Origin: Marthasterias glacialis
Taxonomy: Eukaryota > Echinodermata > Asteroidea > Forcipulatida > Asteriidae
Direction: 5' to 3'
Assembly (NCBI GenBank): GCA_911728455.2
Contig: CAJVRT020000001.1
Location: 124,001 to 188,000, forward strand
DNA length: 64,000 nt
The position numbers were made by a program, and so were the translations under genes. The notes under the pieces are model-generated. The model ran no database searches. It was not told the DNA's origin and saw only the letters and a list, made by a program, of their open reading frames with translations. Shown here in pieces: positions 41,686 through 52,042 of the stretch (its first letter is position 1; each line of letters opens with the position of its first letter).

Positions 41686-41795
41686 AATTGTGTCCTTAAT
41701 GAGCTGCTTTGATGTTACTAATAGAGAAATAAATTTAGATGAAGTGTAATAATAAGGTTAGGGCAACTTTTTCATAAACTTGTACAGCAATTTAC

Positions 41796-41880
41796 AGAGT
41801 TAGCTGTGGTTACCACAGAGTTAGCTGTGGTTACCACAGAGTTAGCTGTGGTTAGCACAGAGTTAGCCATGGTCACCCGA
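41796..41880. repeat. 21-bp tandem repeat, four copies
   Basis: AGAGTTAGCTGTGGTTACCAC occurs twice exactly and twice with changes (the repeat unit is 21 bp; core GTTAGCTGTGGTTACC). Related GTGGTTACC and GTTACCTGTGG motifs continue to about 41,920. Confidence 0.9.
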
Positions 41881-42089
41881 GCTACATTAGCAGTGGTTAC
41901 CAGGGAGTTACCTGTGGCTAGTTCCTGAAGCCCTACTTACTGTTTTTTGAAAATGGACGGGGTGCAATAACCACGGCCAACAAAGAGTCAAGTATTTTGA
42001 AGGATTGGGTACTGTGACTAGCCAGATTACAAATGGGAGTTGGGAAAATTGGAAGACAGCAATCAAGATTGGCTATATTATTGTCTTAC

Positions 42090-42236
42090 CACTGAATGTG
42101 TAAGAGTAATTCCAAATGTCATTGGCCATCCAGCGGTACAAGATGGCGTTGTTCTCTGTATATGGGTAGTTGATTTTGCCAGCTGCCTGCAGGGCTGTGT
42201 TGACACCACCAGGAACTGTTGCCAGTATTGAAACAC
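42090..42236 (-). CDS. MANBA: Beta-mannosidase-like exon 2: N-terminal GH2 sugar-binding domain
   Basis: Acceptor TTGCAG and donor GTAAGA. The frame reads SILATVPGGVNTALQAAGKI, then YPYTENNAILYRWMANDIWN and YSYTFS. The VPGGVNTAL and W..NDIW.Y blocks match the start of the beta-mannosidase jelly-roll domain. Confidence 0.8.
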
Positions 42237-42587
42237 CTGCAATCAAGTTGGATGTACATCGTTAAAGTGATGACCACATTGTGTTTGCTTTTACACTTAA
42301 ATGAAACACAAGTTTAAAAGAACAAGATTGTTGCGAAAATAGCTCGAGCAATTTAATAGACGGGTAAAATACTATAAAATTTAATCCAACACAACATCAA
42401 TTAAACATATAAACATATAAACATAATCAAGTATGAATTCAGCCATAGTCAAATGATTTTGATTGTTTAAGTTTTATGAAACACTACTGTTAAACTGAGG
42501 GATCTTTTATGATGCACAAGTTCTACTGTTCCATTGATCCCAACACAATCAGCAGGGTGACTTTGCAGTGTTAGAAAGAACACTTAC

Positions 42588-42720
42588 TTTTGTTTGCAAT
42601 TGTCAGCATCCATTGTCCAGCGAGGACACGTTTGATTTCTGCTCTGGCAGAAATGACTAAAAGTACAAGCATCCATCCAAGGCACCTCAGACACATTGCT
42701 GATGTTTTGTGACAGTCCAT
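42588..42720 (-). CDS. MANBA: Beta-mannosidase-like exon 1: start and signal peptide
   Basis: ATG at 42,718-42,720 opens MDCHKTSAMCLRCLGWMLVL then LVISARAEIKRVLAGQWMLT and IANK, ending at donor GTAAGTG. The hydrophobic core followed by small residues before AEI fits a cleaved signal peptide, as expected for a lysosomal enzyme. A second ATG lies eight codons downstream and is also a plausible start. An acceptor-like TTTTAG upstream at about 42,730 may mark a 5' UTR intron. Confidence 0.7.
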
Positions 42721-42780
42721 CTTTGAAATCTAAAAGCCAGAAGGAAAGAAAAATGCAGAGAAAGTTCTTGTTATCAAACA

Positions 42781-43324
42781 TAGCTGCCTAACTACAGGAT
42801 TTTCCATGGAACACACTCAATTCTTTTACAAGCCCACCTATGGGAATACCAGTAGGAATAACTTGGTTTCTTTCTGTCTGGCTTGCTCTCGTTACTAATG
42901 GTATTAAGTGGAAAACATGGCAAAGATAATGGACCGATCCATTGAACCCCACCTTCTAACCTACTAACCAATTACAGCCTTGACAATGCCACTGAAAGTC
43001 AGACAAAAGTCTGACACGATAAAATCCCTTTAGAAAAGTAAACAAATTGCCGTCATTGTTCTAACACAAAACAACACACACAAATGTATTAACTTTAGCA
43101 GTGGTCCCTGTACAGTTGTATAAGTGCTTTAATAGTGTTCCCATCTGAATTGTTCTTTGGAATCAAGCACTGCTCAAAAGGCTACCAAAGTAAATCAATA
43201 CCATTCACGAAAACTAAGTACGTGTGTGTATCCTGTACGTGTGTGTATCCTATAAGTGTGTGTGGTCGCGAACCAATGCTGCAATCTTGGCAAAAAAGTC
43301 ACACCTTGTGCTGTTGCTCTGCAG
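42781..43324. other. Upstream region of the mannosidase homologue
   Basis: No TATA box or other promoter feature can be supported. A short ACGTGTGTGTATCCT direct repeat is at 43,218-43,252. Confidence 0.4.
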
Positions 43325-43387
43325 TACTTGCAATAATCATAACCTCCACAAACGGGAGGATGGAGGGTTATGACCATCGCAACTAGC
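43325..43387. mobile_element. Solo terminal repeat of the foldback family
   Basis: AATCATAACCTCC, a short spacer, GGAGGATGGAGGGTTATGA then CATCGCAACTAG form a small inverted repeat matching the outer ends of 8,679-9,716. The whole arm is missing. Confidence 0.7.
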
Positions 43388-43489
43388 TAGGCAGTTGCTA
43401 AGATAGTGGCTTGAAAACCTTGTAATTTGACTCTTGATGACATCATCAAGACATAACCTTATTGTCTCATCTTAACACTAAATATGTTA

Positions 43490-44110
43490 TTAGATGTGAG
43501 ATCTCATTGTCATTGAGATATTGTCCGACTGTTTTCTTATGTGCAAAAACACTACACAGGTATCCTGTCTTGACTGCGCTAAACAATATACAAGCAGGGC
43601 ATCAGTGAACGTGCATTCCTAGTACTAGTTGTGTAAATACAACTTTTTACACATAAGAAAACAGTCGCTGAGTATCACATGACTATCAGTAGTAAAATGG
43701 CGATTGTAATGGCTGCAGTTTTAGTGGGCTAAAACGTCATCGATTTGGAGGGCAGACAGTGAACGTGAGTACAATTAAATGCATTTCATTTCATTCTTGA
43801 TATCTTGAGAAGCCAGTAGTAGTAGGAGTAGGTGATTCGCCAGCAAAACAATTTCTGTTGAGTCTTTGTTGTAATTTTTGCCACTTTTTGAACAGGGTAT
43901 CATATATTGTAAATCCACCTCATCACAAGAGCTATTAAGAGAACTTACGTATACTTTGCTGGGGGGCTATAGTACTTTGCTCAACGCTGGGGTGCTAGTG
44001 TCAAACTTTTTTAAAAGGAGTACAGCGCCCCCGTAACTGGGTCTATCTGGAGATTTTGACATCACCTCAAAAACAGGAGTCTAGCACCCACGTTACTGGG
44101 TCTAGTGGGT
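43490..44110 (+). mobile_element. Diverged copy of the 1,531-2,557 transposon family
   Basis: Shared landmarks with 1,531-2,557: CTGTTTTCTTATGTGC-type motif, TATCCTGTCTTGA, ATCGATTTGGAGG, GATATCTTGAGAAGCCAGTA, GGTGATTCGCCAGCAA, ACAGGGTATCA and the end motif GTAACTGGGTCTA. An internal inverted repeat (TTACACATAAGAAAACAGTCG against 43,531-43,548) is retained. The left end is incomplete. Confidence 0.65.
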
Positions 44111-44934
44111 AGGTCATGTAGGTAAAGATAAAATTTGACCTCATCATAAGGGAGATAAAATGGCAGCCAGATATGGTATTTTTGCCAAAATTGCAACCAC
44201 AAACTGAAGCTGAATTTACAATTACTACAACTACAAATAAACTGTCAAAACTAGGGTGTTAAGTTAATTCTATTGGTATCTATGTGACAACACCGACATG
44301 GTGATAATTATCCCAATTGCTTTATAGTGTGTAAAACTAACACCGTTTGACCGTGTCGATCATGTCACATGATATAGATACCGATAATTTAGAATCCATT
44401 TAACACCCAGTGTTACGTTCAACTGAAATACAAAAATACAATACACTTACATTCACAGTCAACTGAAACTACGCCTGCTGTACCTATAGATGTAAGTTAA
44501 TTCACCTTCTTCCAATGTCTTCAGAAAACGACAAAATCTGAGAACTCAAATTGCCATAAAAAACAACCAATGCAAAGAAGTACGTATAGTGCGCCATGTA
44601 CTAATTGTTCGTATTGTGGTTGACCTTTGCGCGCCAAACACCAGAATGACCCCAAAGAGTTTATACCATTTTTTATAGGGGTTGGTGTCAAAAGAGCACG
44701 GAACTAAGTACACATTATTTCTGTTAAATTTGAAAGAAAAAAAAATGAAACTACTTGTAACTGTTCAACAGATGTACGTTTGTCAAATATGTTTTCTTAA
44801 ATTGCATTAATAAATAAACTGGAGAGTATACGACTACAGCAACACACCCGTTAATATTATGTTGTGAACCATATACTTATGACGTCATATGAGTAGGGTA
44901 CCCTCGGATAGTTGTAAAAAAAAAATGCTCGTGC
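44111..44934. other. Non-coding stretch, no gene seen
   Basis: Repeat-like sequence continues to about 44,180 (GGCAGCCAGATATGG matches the GACAGTCGGATAC block at 2,290). The rest shows no supported feature. Confidence 0.45.
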
Positions 44935-45450
44935 TCTGCCCTTACCGTGTGTCCGGGCGTTTTTTTTTAAAGGGGGGGGGGGGGGGGGGGGGGTAACGGA
45001 TAATTGTGTTTTCGCCCTGAAGGTTTTTGCCCCCAAAAATCATGGATATTTTCCAACTAAGGCAGATCCTGGCGTGCAAATTAGAGCGCTGGCACTGGGG
45101 GATATTCCTTCTGGATTTGGTAGAGCGAAAATGACTGAAATATGGATTGAAAACTGATATTGTTTTTGAAAGGGGGGGGGTAACGGATTTTTAATTGTTA
45201 TTTTGTTTTTTTGCTAAATGTGCTAAAAATCGTGTATGTTTTCTGAACTAGGGCAGATCCTGTCTTGCTAACTAGAGCGCTGGTGACGGGGATATGCCCT
45301 CTTGACTAAGTAGAGCGAAAACGACTTTGAAATTTTGGTCATAGACTGTTTTTATGGGTGTTAATGGCACTAAAAGTTTGTGCCGAATAATTCTGGATAT
45401 TTTCCGAACCAATGCAGATCCAGGCTTGCAAACTAGAGAGCTGATATACC
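44935..45450 (+). repeat. Three isolated satellite monomers with a 22-G run
   Basis: GCAAATTAGAGCGCTGG, GGTAGAGCGAAAATGACT and GGCAGATCC recur about every 180 bp, in the same orientation as arrays 1 and 2. At 44,972-44,993 the satellite's usual G-tract has grown to 22 consecutive Gs, preceded by a T-run. Confidence 0.9.
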
Positions 45451-46711
45451 GGGGAATGTTTATTGCGAATGAATTGCATTAGTTATACGTACCCACTTGA
45501 TATGATACCATCAAATCGAACTTTATATTTTGATCGCAAAATAAAAATATCAATGGACGTTAAACTAAAATTAAATTTGATTAGTTATGCAAAACACATA
45601 TCATTTTACCTGCAATTCACTCTAGAGCTATGCATCCGAAATTCCAACCTTTATACGACCATCCTGCGGCATTTTTAGCAAGAAACGACGAGCATGCAGG
45701 GATCTCCCTCAATGGGACTTTTGTACATGATGCTGTCAGGGAATGAAAACGCCGGTTATCTACGGCCATATCTTACCCCCTTTTTATTTTATGGGGGAGG
45801 GGATGGGGTTGAATAGCGCGACACTGAATAAAAGCCCTCTCTTGAAATGTGGTTGTGTGGAAAACAGGGAGGATTGCCGCCGAACAGAGGAGAGGTTGAT
45901 TGACTCAACATCTTTTAAATAGGCTACACATTTCGGGATCTATGTACAAGAATCTAAAACGGTTAATAATAAAAAATAAATAATCAACAGAGAAAACTTT
46001 GGAAAGAACTGTAATAGCACCCTTAATTGTTTGCACATTGCGTTAAATTTTACACTGTTTTGAGCTAAAACGATTATAGAGTTTGTGTTTGTGGGACTAG
46101 CTGAGAGGATGCGGTGGAACAAAGTAGTTTGCTTCAAAGTTCAAGTAACCGAGGTATTGCTTCCATTGGTCCGTGTATGTGAATAACAGCCTAGAATTAT
46201 AACATTTAACATAGCCGGAAAATATCGAACTCACATCAAGTTTGATCATGGACACATTAATAGGTATTACAAACTCCACAAACCCAGTTGCCCACAAGCA
46301 ACAAGTGGCCTAAATCCTCAGAAACATGTTTGGACTTGGATAAGATTGGAATGCCTGACCCAGTGTTTAGCAAGACCCGTTCTATCAGATTGAGGAATGT
46401 CCCTTCTAAGTGGACTTTTTGTGTTATACATTATGAAAAACATTAACAAGGAAATCATCAAATTTTAAAAAATTCAAAAACTAGGATGGAGAGATCTTCT
46501 TGGCCCAAATTAGGAGGAATTTACGACGAACTTGAACTTGGATTTCCGATACGTTTTGGGAAAACGTTTCAAGAGAAAAATTGAAATTAAAAACAATGTT
46601 ACAACCCTTCGTATTTATCAGATAAACATTTGGCCTAATGCAGACAAACGACCCATGACAAGTTTTGCCATAATGTTCAGACACTTTTAATAAAAGTTTG
46701 ACAAGTTTTAC
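45451..46711. other. Intergenic stretch with unassigned minus-strand frames
   Basis: Minus-strand frames at 46,097-46,297 (contains TDQWKQYLGYLNFEANYF) and 46,481-46,684 (contains VSEIQVQVRRKFLLIWAKK) are open but match no family I recognise. They may be chance. Confidence 0.3.
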
Positions 46712-46964
46712 CTGAGTTTTCCAAATTTGTTTCGCCGTTGTTTCCGACTAGATTCGAGTTCCGTTCGGTCAAAGTACAACAAAGCCTGCCACCACATCCA
46801 AGCAATGTCCCCCGGGCATTATGCACAGACCACCCACGTCTCATGTACAGCCCGCGGTATTTGAATCCACACCGTGCGTTGACTCTGAAGGCTTGAAGAT
46901 TTTCACTTGGCAGATTTTCCGTGTGAATTACTTCTAATTGAGCTAGATTTTGAACCCAAAACAA
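46712..46964 (-). CDS. Candidate exon, unknown protein
   Basis: GC-richer segment whose minus-strand frame includes ENLQAFRVNARCGFKYRGLY, MRRGWSVHNARGTLLGCGG and RLCCTLTERNSNL and reaches a donor-like CTCAG before GTAAAA. It is cysteine- and arginine-rich, but I see no known spacing of a zinc or disulfide domain. The start is not defined. Confidence 0.25.
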
Positions 46965-47265
46965 TGTTTACCTTGAAGGTTTTTCTTTAAGAATTCATCA
47001 TTATTTGTGTTTGTAATGAAACAACAAAGTATAACTGCAAAAATTTGAAAGACACTTGACCATATAAAATACAGACAACTTAGATATTACACTAAAACAG
47101 CCGAGTGCACGAGCAGCAACGTCTGGTTTGTTTTCATAGGCTTTGTCTGTGTACATGCAAGGTGTGCACACGTTCGCGTGTATTACACCACGGTTGTAAA
47201 GACACGCCCCGTAAAACCAGGCAAGCTGTACGTCACACATTCCTATAATCAATTTGGGGGGTGAA

Positions 47266-47345
47266 CAAAAAACAGGATTTGAACCTGCAACCACCGGTTT
47301 AAACTTAAACCGGTGGTCGCGGATTCAAACCCTGCTCCAGTCAAT
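47266..47345. repeat. Head-to-head pair of tRNA-like 3' halves
   Basis: Two arms, 47,271-47,303 and 47,307-47,337, are near reverse complements centred on GTTTAAACTTAAAC. Each contains a B-box-like T-arm (GGATTCAAACC on plus; GGTTCAAATCC on minus). No A-box is found on either side, so these are not tRNA genes. Inverted SINE ends are the likely origin. Confidence 0.6.
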
Positions 47346-47450
47346 TTTTCTTTTTTTTCCCTCCTACATTGATTTAACATTTTCCAAGTCAGTTTCCCTT
47401 TTGGTTTGTTGCTTGATACACTAGACTCTGTTCACAGATTGGATCAACTG

Positions 47451-48295
47451 TGGTGGACCTGAAGAGACATCGCATATCGCAAACGTGTGCGCATACGTAT
47501 GCGATGTTGCAAACTTAATTGCGATTATGTGCGAAAAAGTATGCGATGTTGTGAAATTTATCGCGAATATGTGCGTACATATATATGATGTCGTAAAATT
47601 TATCGCGAATATGTGCGCATACGTTTGCAAATTTATTAGCAATGTCGTGAATTTTATTGCATACCTCTGTCACATACCTTTGGGGTGATGTCATATTTGG
47701 GGGCATTTTTTTAGTGACCGAGGGAGTAACGCAAGTGGCCCTGGTCCCATTTTGTATACCAAAGATACTACAAGGCAGGAGCCTGGGTACCAGGCAGGTA
47801 CTGTTAGCGTGGACATCTCTAGCCAGCCACATACGGGTTCAGTAATGTAATACATGACCATGAGAAAAGCATGAGGAACAGAGCACGCGAAGTTAAATTA
47901 GTCAGACCCTCATTTTATCTATCTGTATGTCTAGATTCCAGACTGGCTGCTACAACTCCCCAGATCATTAGGAATTTTATTGAAAAGTATGCAACAAAAG
48001 TATGCAAAAAATGTCACGACATTACTAATAAAATGACACATGTATACGCACACATTCCCGACCTGTTTCACGACATTGCATACGTGTTCGCACATTTTCC
48101 CAATATATTTTGCAACATCGCATACGTATGCGCACAAGTTTGTAATAAATTTGGCAAAATCGAATACGTATGCCACTTGTTTGTGATAAATTCACAACAT
48201 CGCATACATGTGTGCACATATTTGCTATAAATTTCACGACATCTCATATGTAAGTGAACACATTTGCGATATGCGATGTCTCTTCAGGGCCACCA
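47451..48295. mobile_element. Inverted-repeat element with iterated subterminal motifs
   Basis: The ends are TGGTGGACCTGAAGAGACATC and the near-perfect complement finishing CTCTTCAGGGCCACCA, each continuing through CGCATATCGCAAA. Inside each end a ~50-60-bp motif recurs several times (TATCGCGAATATGTGCGCATAC-like; mirrored as GCATACGTATGCGCACA). The core (47,690-47,980) has no transposase. No clear target duplication was seen. Confidence 0.75.
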
Positions 48296-49885
48296 TAATT
48301 AACCCATGTTGGCTTGCTGTTTACCACACTGTGTCTACGTTGTGGAAGTAACTGTCTAATGGCGAAACAGCACAGCAAAACTTGTCAACACTTCATGTTT
48401 ACAATACAGTGTCCAAGTAACAACTGTTTTGATATGTCTATTATAACAATAGTCCAGGACAAATCCCTCATTTTTTATATAAACTTCAAACAAGTTGCAA
48501 CAGACTTATTTTTTCACTACAGAGCAATTTGGTAAGGTCCCCAGAATGACCTACTGAAAATCCACTTAAATCCACTGTGGAAATTTTCCTCATTTGCGCC
48601 TTGATCTCCAAATCCACTCTAATTATGCAAAAAGAACCCACATTTTCATTACAATATCAATAATTGTAAGCCTCACTTTAAACAAGTGGCTAAATTGAGT
48701 TACTTATCTAACTAAATGTACTGTTTTTGAGGGGGAAACACAGAACAAAACAAATCAGAAACAATCAGACATCCCAAACCCGCAAAGATGGAGTAAAACA
48801 ACAAAGAGAAAGGAACCGGGCGGTTTTAGATGGGGTGGAGGCGGGTGAGGAAAAACAAAAAGGCCAATGTAACTGTATTTGCTTATTTGTTTGTTGTTAC
48901 AATAAAGGCAAAGCTAACTCTATGAGTTAGGTGCACATACAATGCTGTTGCTATGTAGGGAATTTTCAACCAATCAGAGGCGACAGCATTGTGGTGCTGT
49001 TCACTAGAGCCAATGAACACTAACCATGACCCGAACCTGGGTACTCAGGAATCGCATTGCAAAACCAAGCTGCACTTTGTAGTTCTTTTTTTGTAAACAA
49101 CGCAGAAGTCCCGTGTTCCATAAGTGCGATTAAGTATGCACTTAATCCTTCCTTTAAAAGCCATTTTATTACAGTTGTATGTCATGACATTGATTTCCAT
49201 CACATTGCTGTTTTATAAACTACCAGTATTCTACTATAAAAGAGGTTTATTTTGAGTGATGCACTACGGCCATTGGACGACGATGTATATATAGCAACCC
49301 GCGTGTTTCTTTATTTACAATGTAAATCACTGTATAAAAATGGGGGCAGTAACGATTGTTGGAAAAGTGAGCATTTATACCTAGGCTTGCGGAATTTTAA
49401 GTTCCAAAGAGGAATTTATGATTCAGTAAATTGGTCAAATTTAATGCCTTTTTTTAAATTAAAATTAATCAAAATTGAAGAGAAAAAAAACCCTGTATGA
49501 AAAGGTACAGATCCATAATTTGTGACGTCATTAGACTTTTGGGATTTTGACAAAATTCTATTTGGAAAGATGCTACAAAAGTGGCATTTTACACCTTTTT
49601 AACATACCGTAAGTTTAGAGGGTTGCGCACCATTTGTTTGACCAAAATTATAATAATTATCTGAAATCAAAAGTCAGAGGTTATATTTCAAACCATCTAT
49701 TTTGTTGAATTAAGTGATAGGTCAAAACCTATTAGGAAAACAAAAGTCATGAAACTGATAATTCATTTCAAAGTGAAACCATTTTGGTTTTATTTCCTTC
49801 ACAAATGTATTTTGTACACATTTAATTATAAATCCTTCAAAGCTTCCAAAATTCATTCTGAAAATTTGTCTTTTATCATCAACTT
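48296..49885. other. Intergenic stretch, no gene seen
   Basis: The longest plus-strand frame (49,252-49,500, 82 codons) has no recognisable domain. No RNA gene or repeat array was identified. Confidence 0.5.
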
Positions 49886-50492
49886 AAACATTCTCTCCCA
49901 GGTCTTCTCATCTTAGAAACTGTTGGCCTTGCAGTATTAACAGAGATTACATGAAGATTGTCTTCATTTTCAACCTTTACTGAGTAGTTATAATTCTCTA
50001 GCTGGTTCTTGTTCTTGGAAAGTTTTCTCCATTTTGATGTCTTCCAAAATCATTACCAAGCGATTTATTTTCTCTGTACCACTCTTGACTGAAAGTTATA
50101 ATCCCTGTATGAAGTGCATAATTGATGTGACATTGCAGTATCTATGTCCCTAACGTTAACAAAAATGTCATTCTGTGGTTAATTTCAAAGTAGTTGGCAT
50201 CCTCAATGACTTGTCCATTGAACTTGTCCATGTAGGTCCTTAAAAAGTCACTTTGCTGACAGTAAAAGAGCACTTTTCATGTTCAGCTTGGTAGACTATG
50301 ACATTACATCAATGTAGCAGATGCGCAATGTGCTTGTTGGGCTTCCATATGTACATGTACAATGTGTATGAAGTTCCTGTGGTACAACTCCATCTGATGT
50401 GCTGTCAGAAAGGGTACTAGGTCTGCCTGCCATCAGGGAGGGTTATTTCCATTCAGGATCCTCAGCAGACGTGTGAATGCATACCCTTAGAA
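49886..50492 (-). pseudogene. Decayed coding stretch with a terminal exon-like end
   Basis: On the minus strand a pyrimidine-rich acceptor (TTTTTTTCTAAG) leads into YAFTRLLRILNGNNPP, a stop, then LVPFLTAHQMELYHRNFIHI and VHVHMEAQQAHCASATLM. Later come DFLRTYMDKFNGQVIEDANY, FEINHRMTFLLTL and finally FWKTSKWRKLSKNKNQLENY, NYSVKVENEDNLHVISVNTA and RPTVSKMRRPGRECLS with a stop. Composition is protein-like and frames follow one another, but stops break it. I do not recognise the family. It lies just downstream, on the same strand, of the exon-like units at 51.4-52.0 kb and might belong with them. Confidence 0.4.
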
Positions 50493-51414
50493 AAAAAAGA
50501 ACAAGCAAACACTAAATAGATTATTACAAATACTAGGAAATATTGACATTGTCATATCAAAGTGGTTGCATGGAATCTTGGATCTTGGATCTACCACTCT
50601 GCAGTGATTTGAACTGTGGACCTAGTGACCTGACTGTTCAGTTAGGCTTAAGTTGACTTGCTTTGAATGGCCATTTTTGGATACAACCTGTGTGACTTGC
50701 ACCAACACAAAATCATGAGCAAAGTATACAAATGAGGAGTTTCAAACAATGGTGGTTAATTTCTCTGATCACAATCTGTCCTAATGAGAATTCTGCATCT
50801 CACTGTGCCAGAAGCTAGGTGCTCATCTTGCTCCCCATTCTCTCAAAATTTATGTAAGAAGTTTGTTCACCAAATGCGCTGCAGCTGAGACCCACTCAGG
50901 CAGGAGGGTAACTTTCCTTGAATTTTCTACCCTGAGGTAATTTTACAACAGGTCCTTTTGATCGGTAAGTAGTTGGAACAACCAATTTAATTTTCTCAAA
51001 TACTGAACTTATCTGCTTTTTAATAATTTCACTTCCTGTTCTCAGGTGACATTTTGCAAAGGGTCAATAGCATGTGACACTCAAAGGTTGTGCTGTTGCA
51101 CTAGTACTAATAGAATTGACATTGAGAACTGTCATGTATTGATTGTGTACTGAGTAAATTAGTGCCCATGTAAGCTTGCATGCCAACACACGTATGGCTG
51201 TTAGCGCTGAATGTGCAATAGCTGACAGGTCTTAATCTACCCTTGCTATGCATTTATCATTCATTTAATACCAAGTAAACATGGCTATGTGACCAACTTT
51301 CAACCAAGGCACTGCATAAACTGCCTGGGGAATTTATGAATATTTGACCCGCTAAAACAAGCCAGTAGCCTCACAACTCAAGAAGTAATGGGTCTAAACA
51401 AAAAAAGGTTTTAC

Positions 51415-51557
51415 CAGCAGTTAGCCTCAGTAGTCTTGCAGCCAAACATCAACATTTCTGACAATCCAATGACATCTTCACCCTGAAAATGACGAGTAAG
51501 TGGTAATGCTCCAAATGCCCTTCAAACATATGTTCAATGGGATTGTTGTCAACAGAG
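51415..51557 (-). pseudogene. Exon-like unit, copy 4
   Basis: Minus-strand copy with acceptor CTGACAG and donor GTAAAACC. The frame SVDNNPIEHMFEGHLEHYHL continues to about MSLDCQKC, then a stop. Confidence 0.4.
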
Positions 51558-51898
51558 CTGTCAGGGAGGGAAAAACAAGAATTTTAAAAAGGGCAATATC
51601 CTCCTGAATGTTACAAGGATCTAGACAAATGTGACACTGTTGGAAAGCCCCACTCAAAGGTTCTCTGGCAATGCAGATTTAAAAGTTGTGAATTAAAAGA
51701 AACAGGGTACCAGGGGCTAGACAAGAAGGCAACACAAAAACTTATAAATAATATTTACAGGGCTGTGTGTGTTTGTGAACAATGGCCCCGTGAGGATGCT
51801 GAACTCCAACTAAAATAAACATACCGGCCCAAAAACATTTCACAGCCTCCCGATCCATGACTCCAACAATAATGGTGCTAGAAATAACTTCTTTTTAC

Positions 51899-52042
51899 CT
51901 GCTGTTAGCTTATTGAGTCTTGCATCCATGAATTAAACTTTACCGGACAACCAATGGCACCTTCATTCCAGAATCGTTGAGTAAGTGGTGATGCTTCCAA
52001 TGCCCTTCTTATACATGTTCAATGAAATTTTTCTACACAGAG
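51899..52042 (-). pseudogene. Exon-like unit, copy 5 (immediately before array 2)
   Basis: Minus-strand copy with acceptor TTTGACAG and donor GTAAAAAG conserved, but the reading frame has early stops. Confidence 0.4.

Larger units (their letters stand above)
37658..42720 (-). pseudogene. MANBA: Beta-mannosidase homologue (GH2), six exons, internally and 3' truncated
   Basis: Family role: lysosomal exo-hydrolase removing terminal beta-mannose in N-glycan breakdown. Six minus-strand exons (42,588-42,720; 42,090-42,236; 41,288-41,463; 39,917-40,073; 39,266-39,506; 37,658-37,845) have consensus splice sites and fully matching phases, giving about 280 codons without a stop. The start Met at 42,720 precedes a signal-peptide-like stretch (CLGWMLVLLVISARA). 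Two conserved parts are missing: about 90-100 residues between exons 2 and 3 (the WDWGPSFP region) and about 60 residues inside exon 5, between FCEICD and LSQNW, including the SGNNE acid/base motif. Exons after number 6, with the nucleophile Glu, were not found. The human enzyme is close to 880 residues. It is either a phase-preserved decayed copy or a shortened non-enzymatic protein. Confidence 0.8.

Noticed and set aside
49252-49500. 82-codon plus-strand frame as a small gene
   Set aside because: No start context, splice signal or recognisable domain; lysine-rich end in AT-rich DNA suggests chance.
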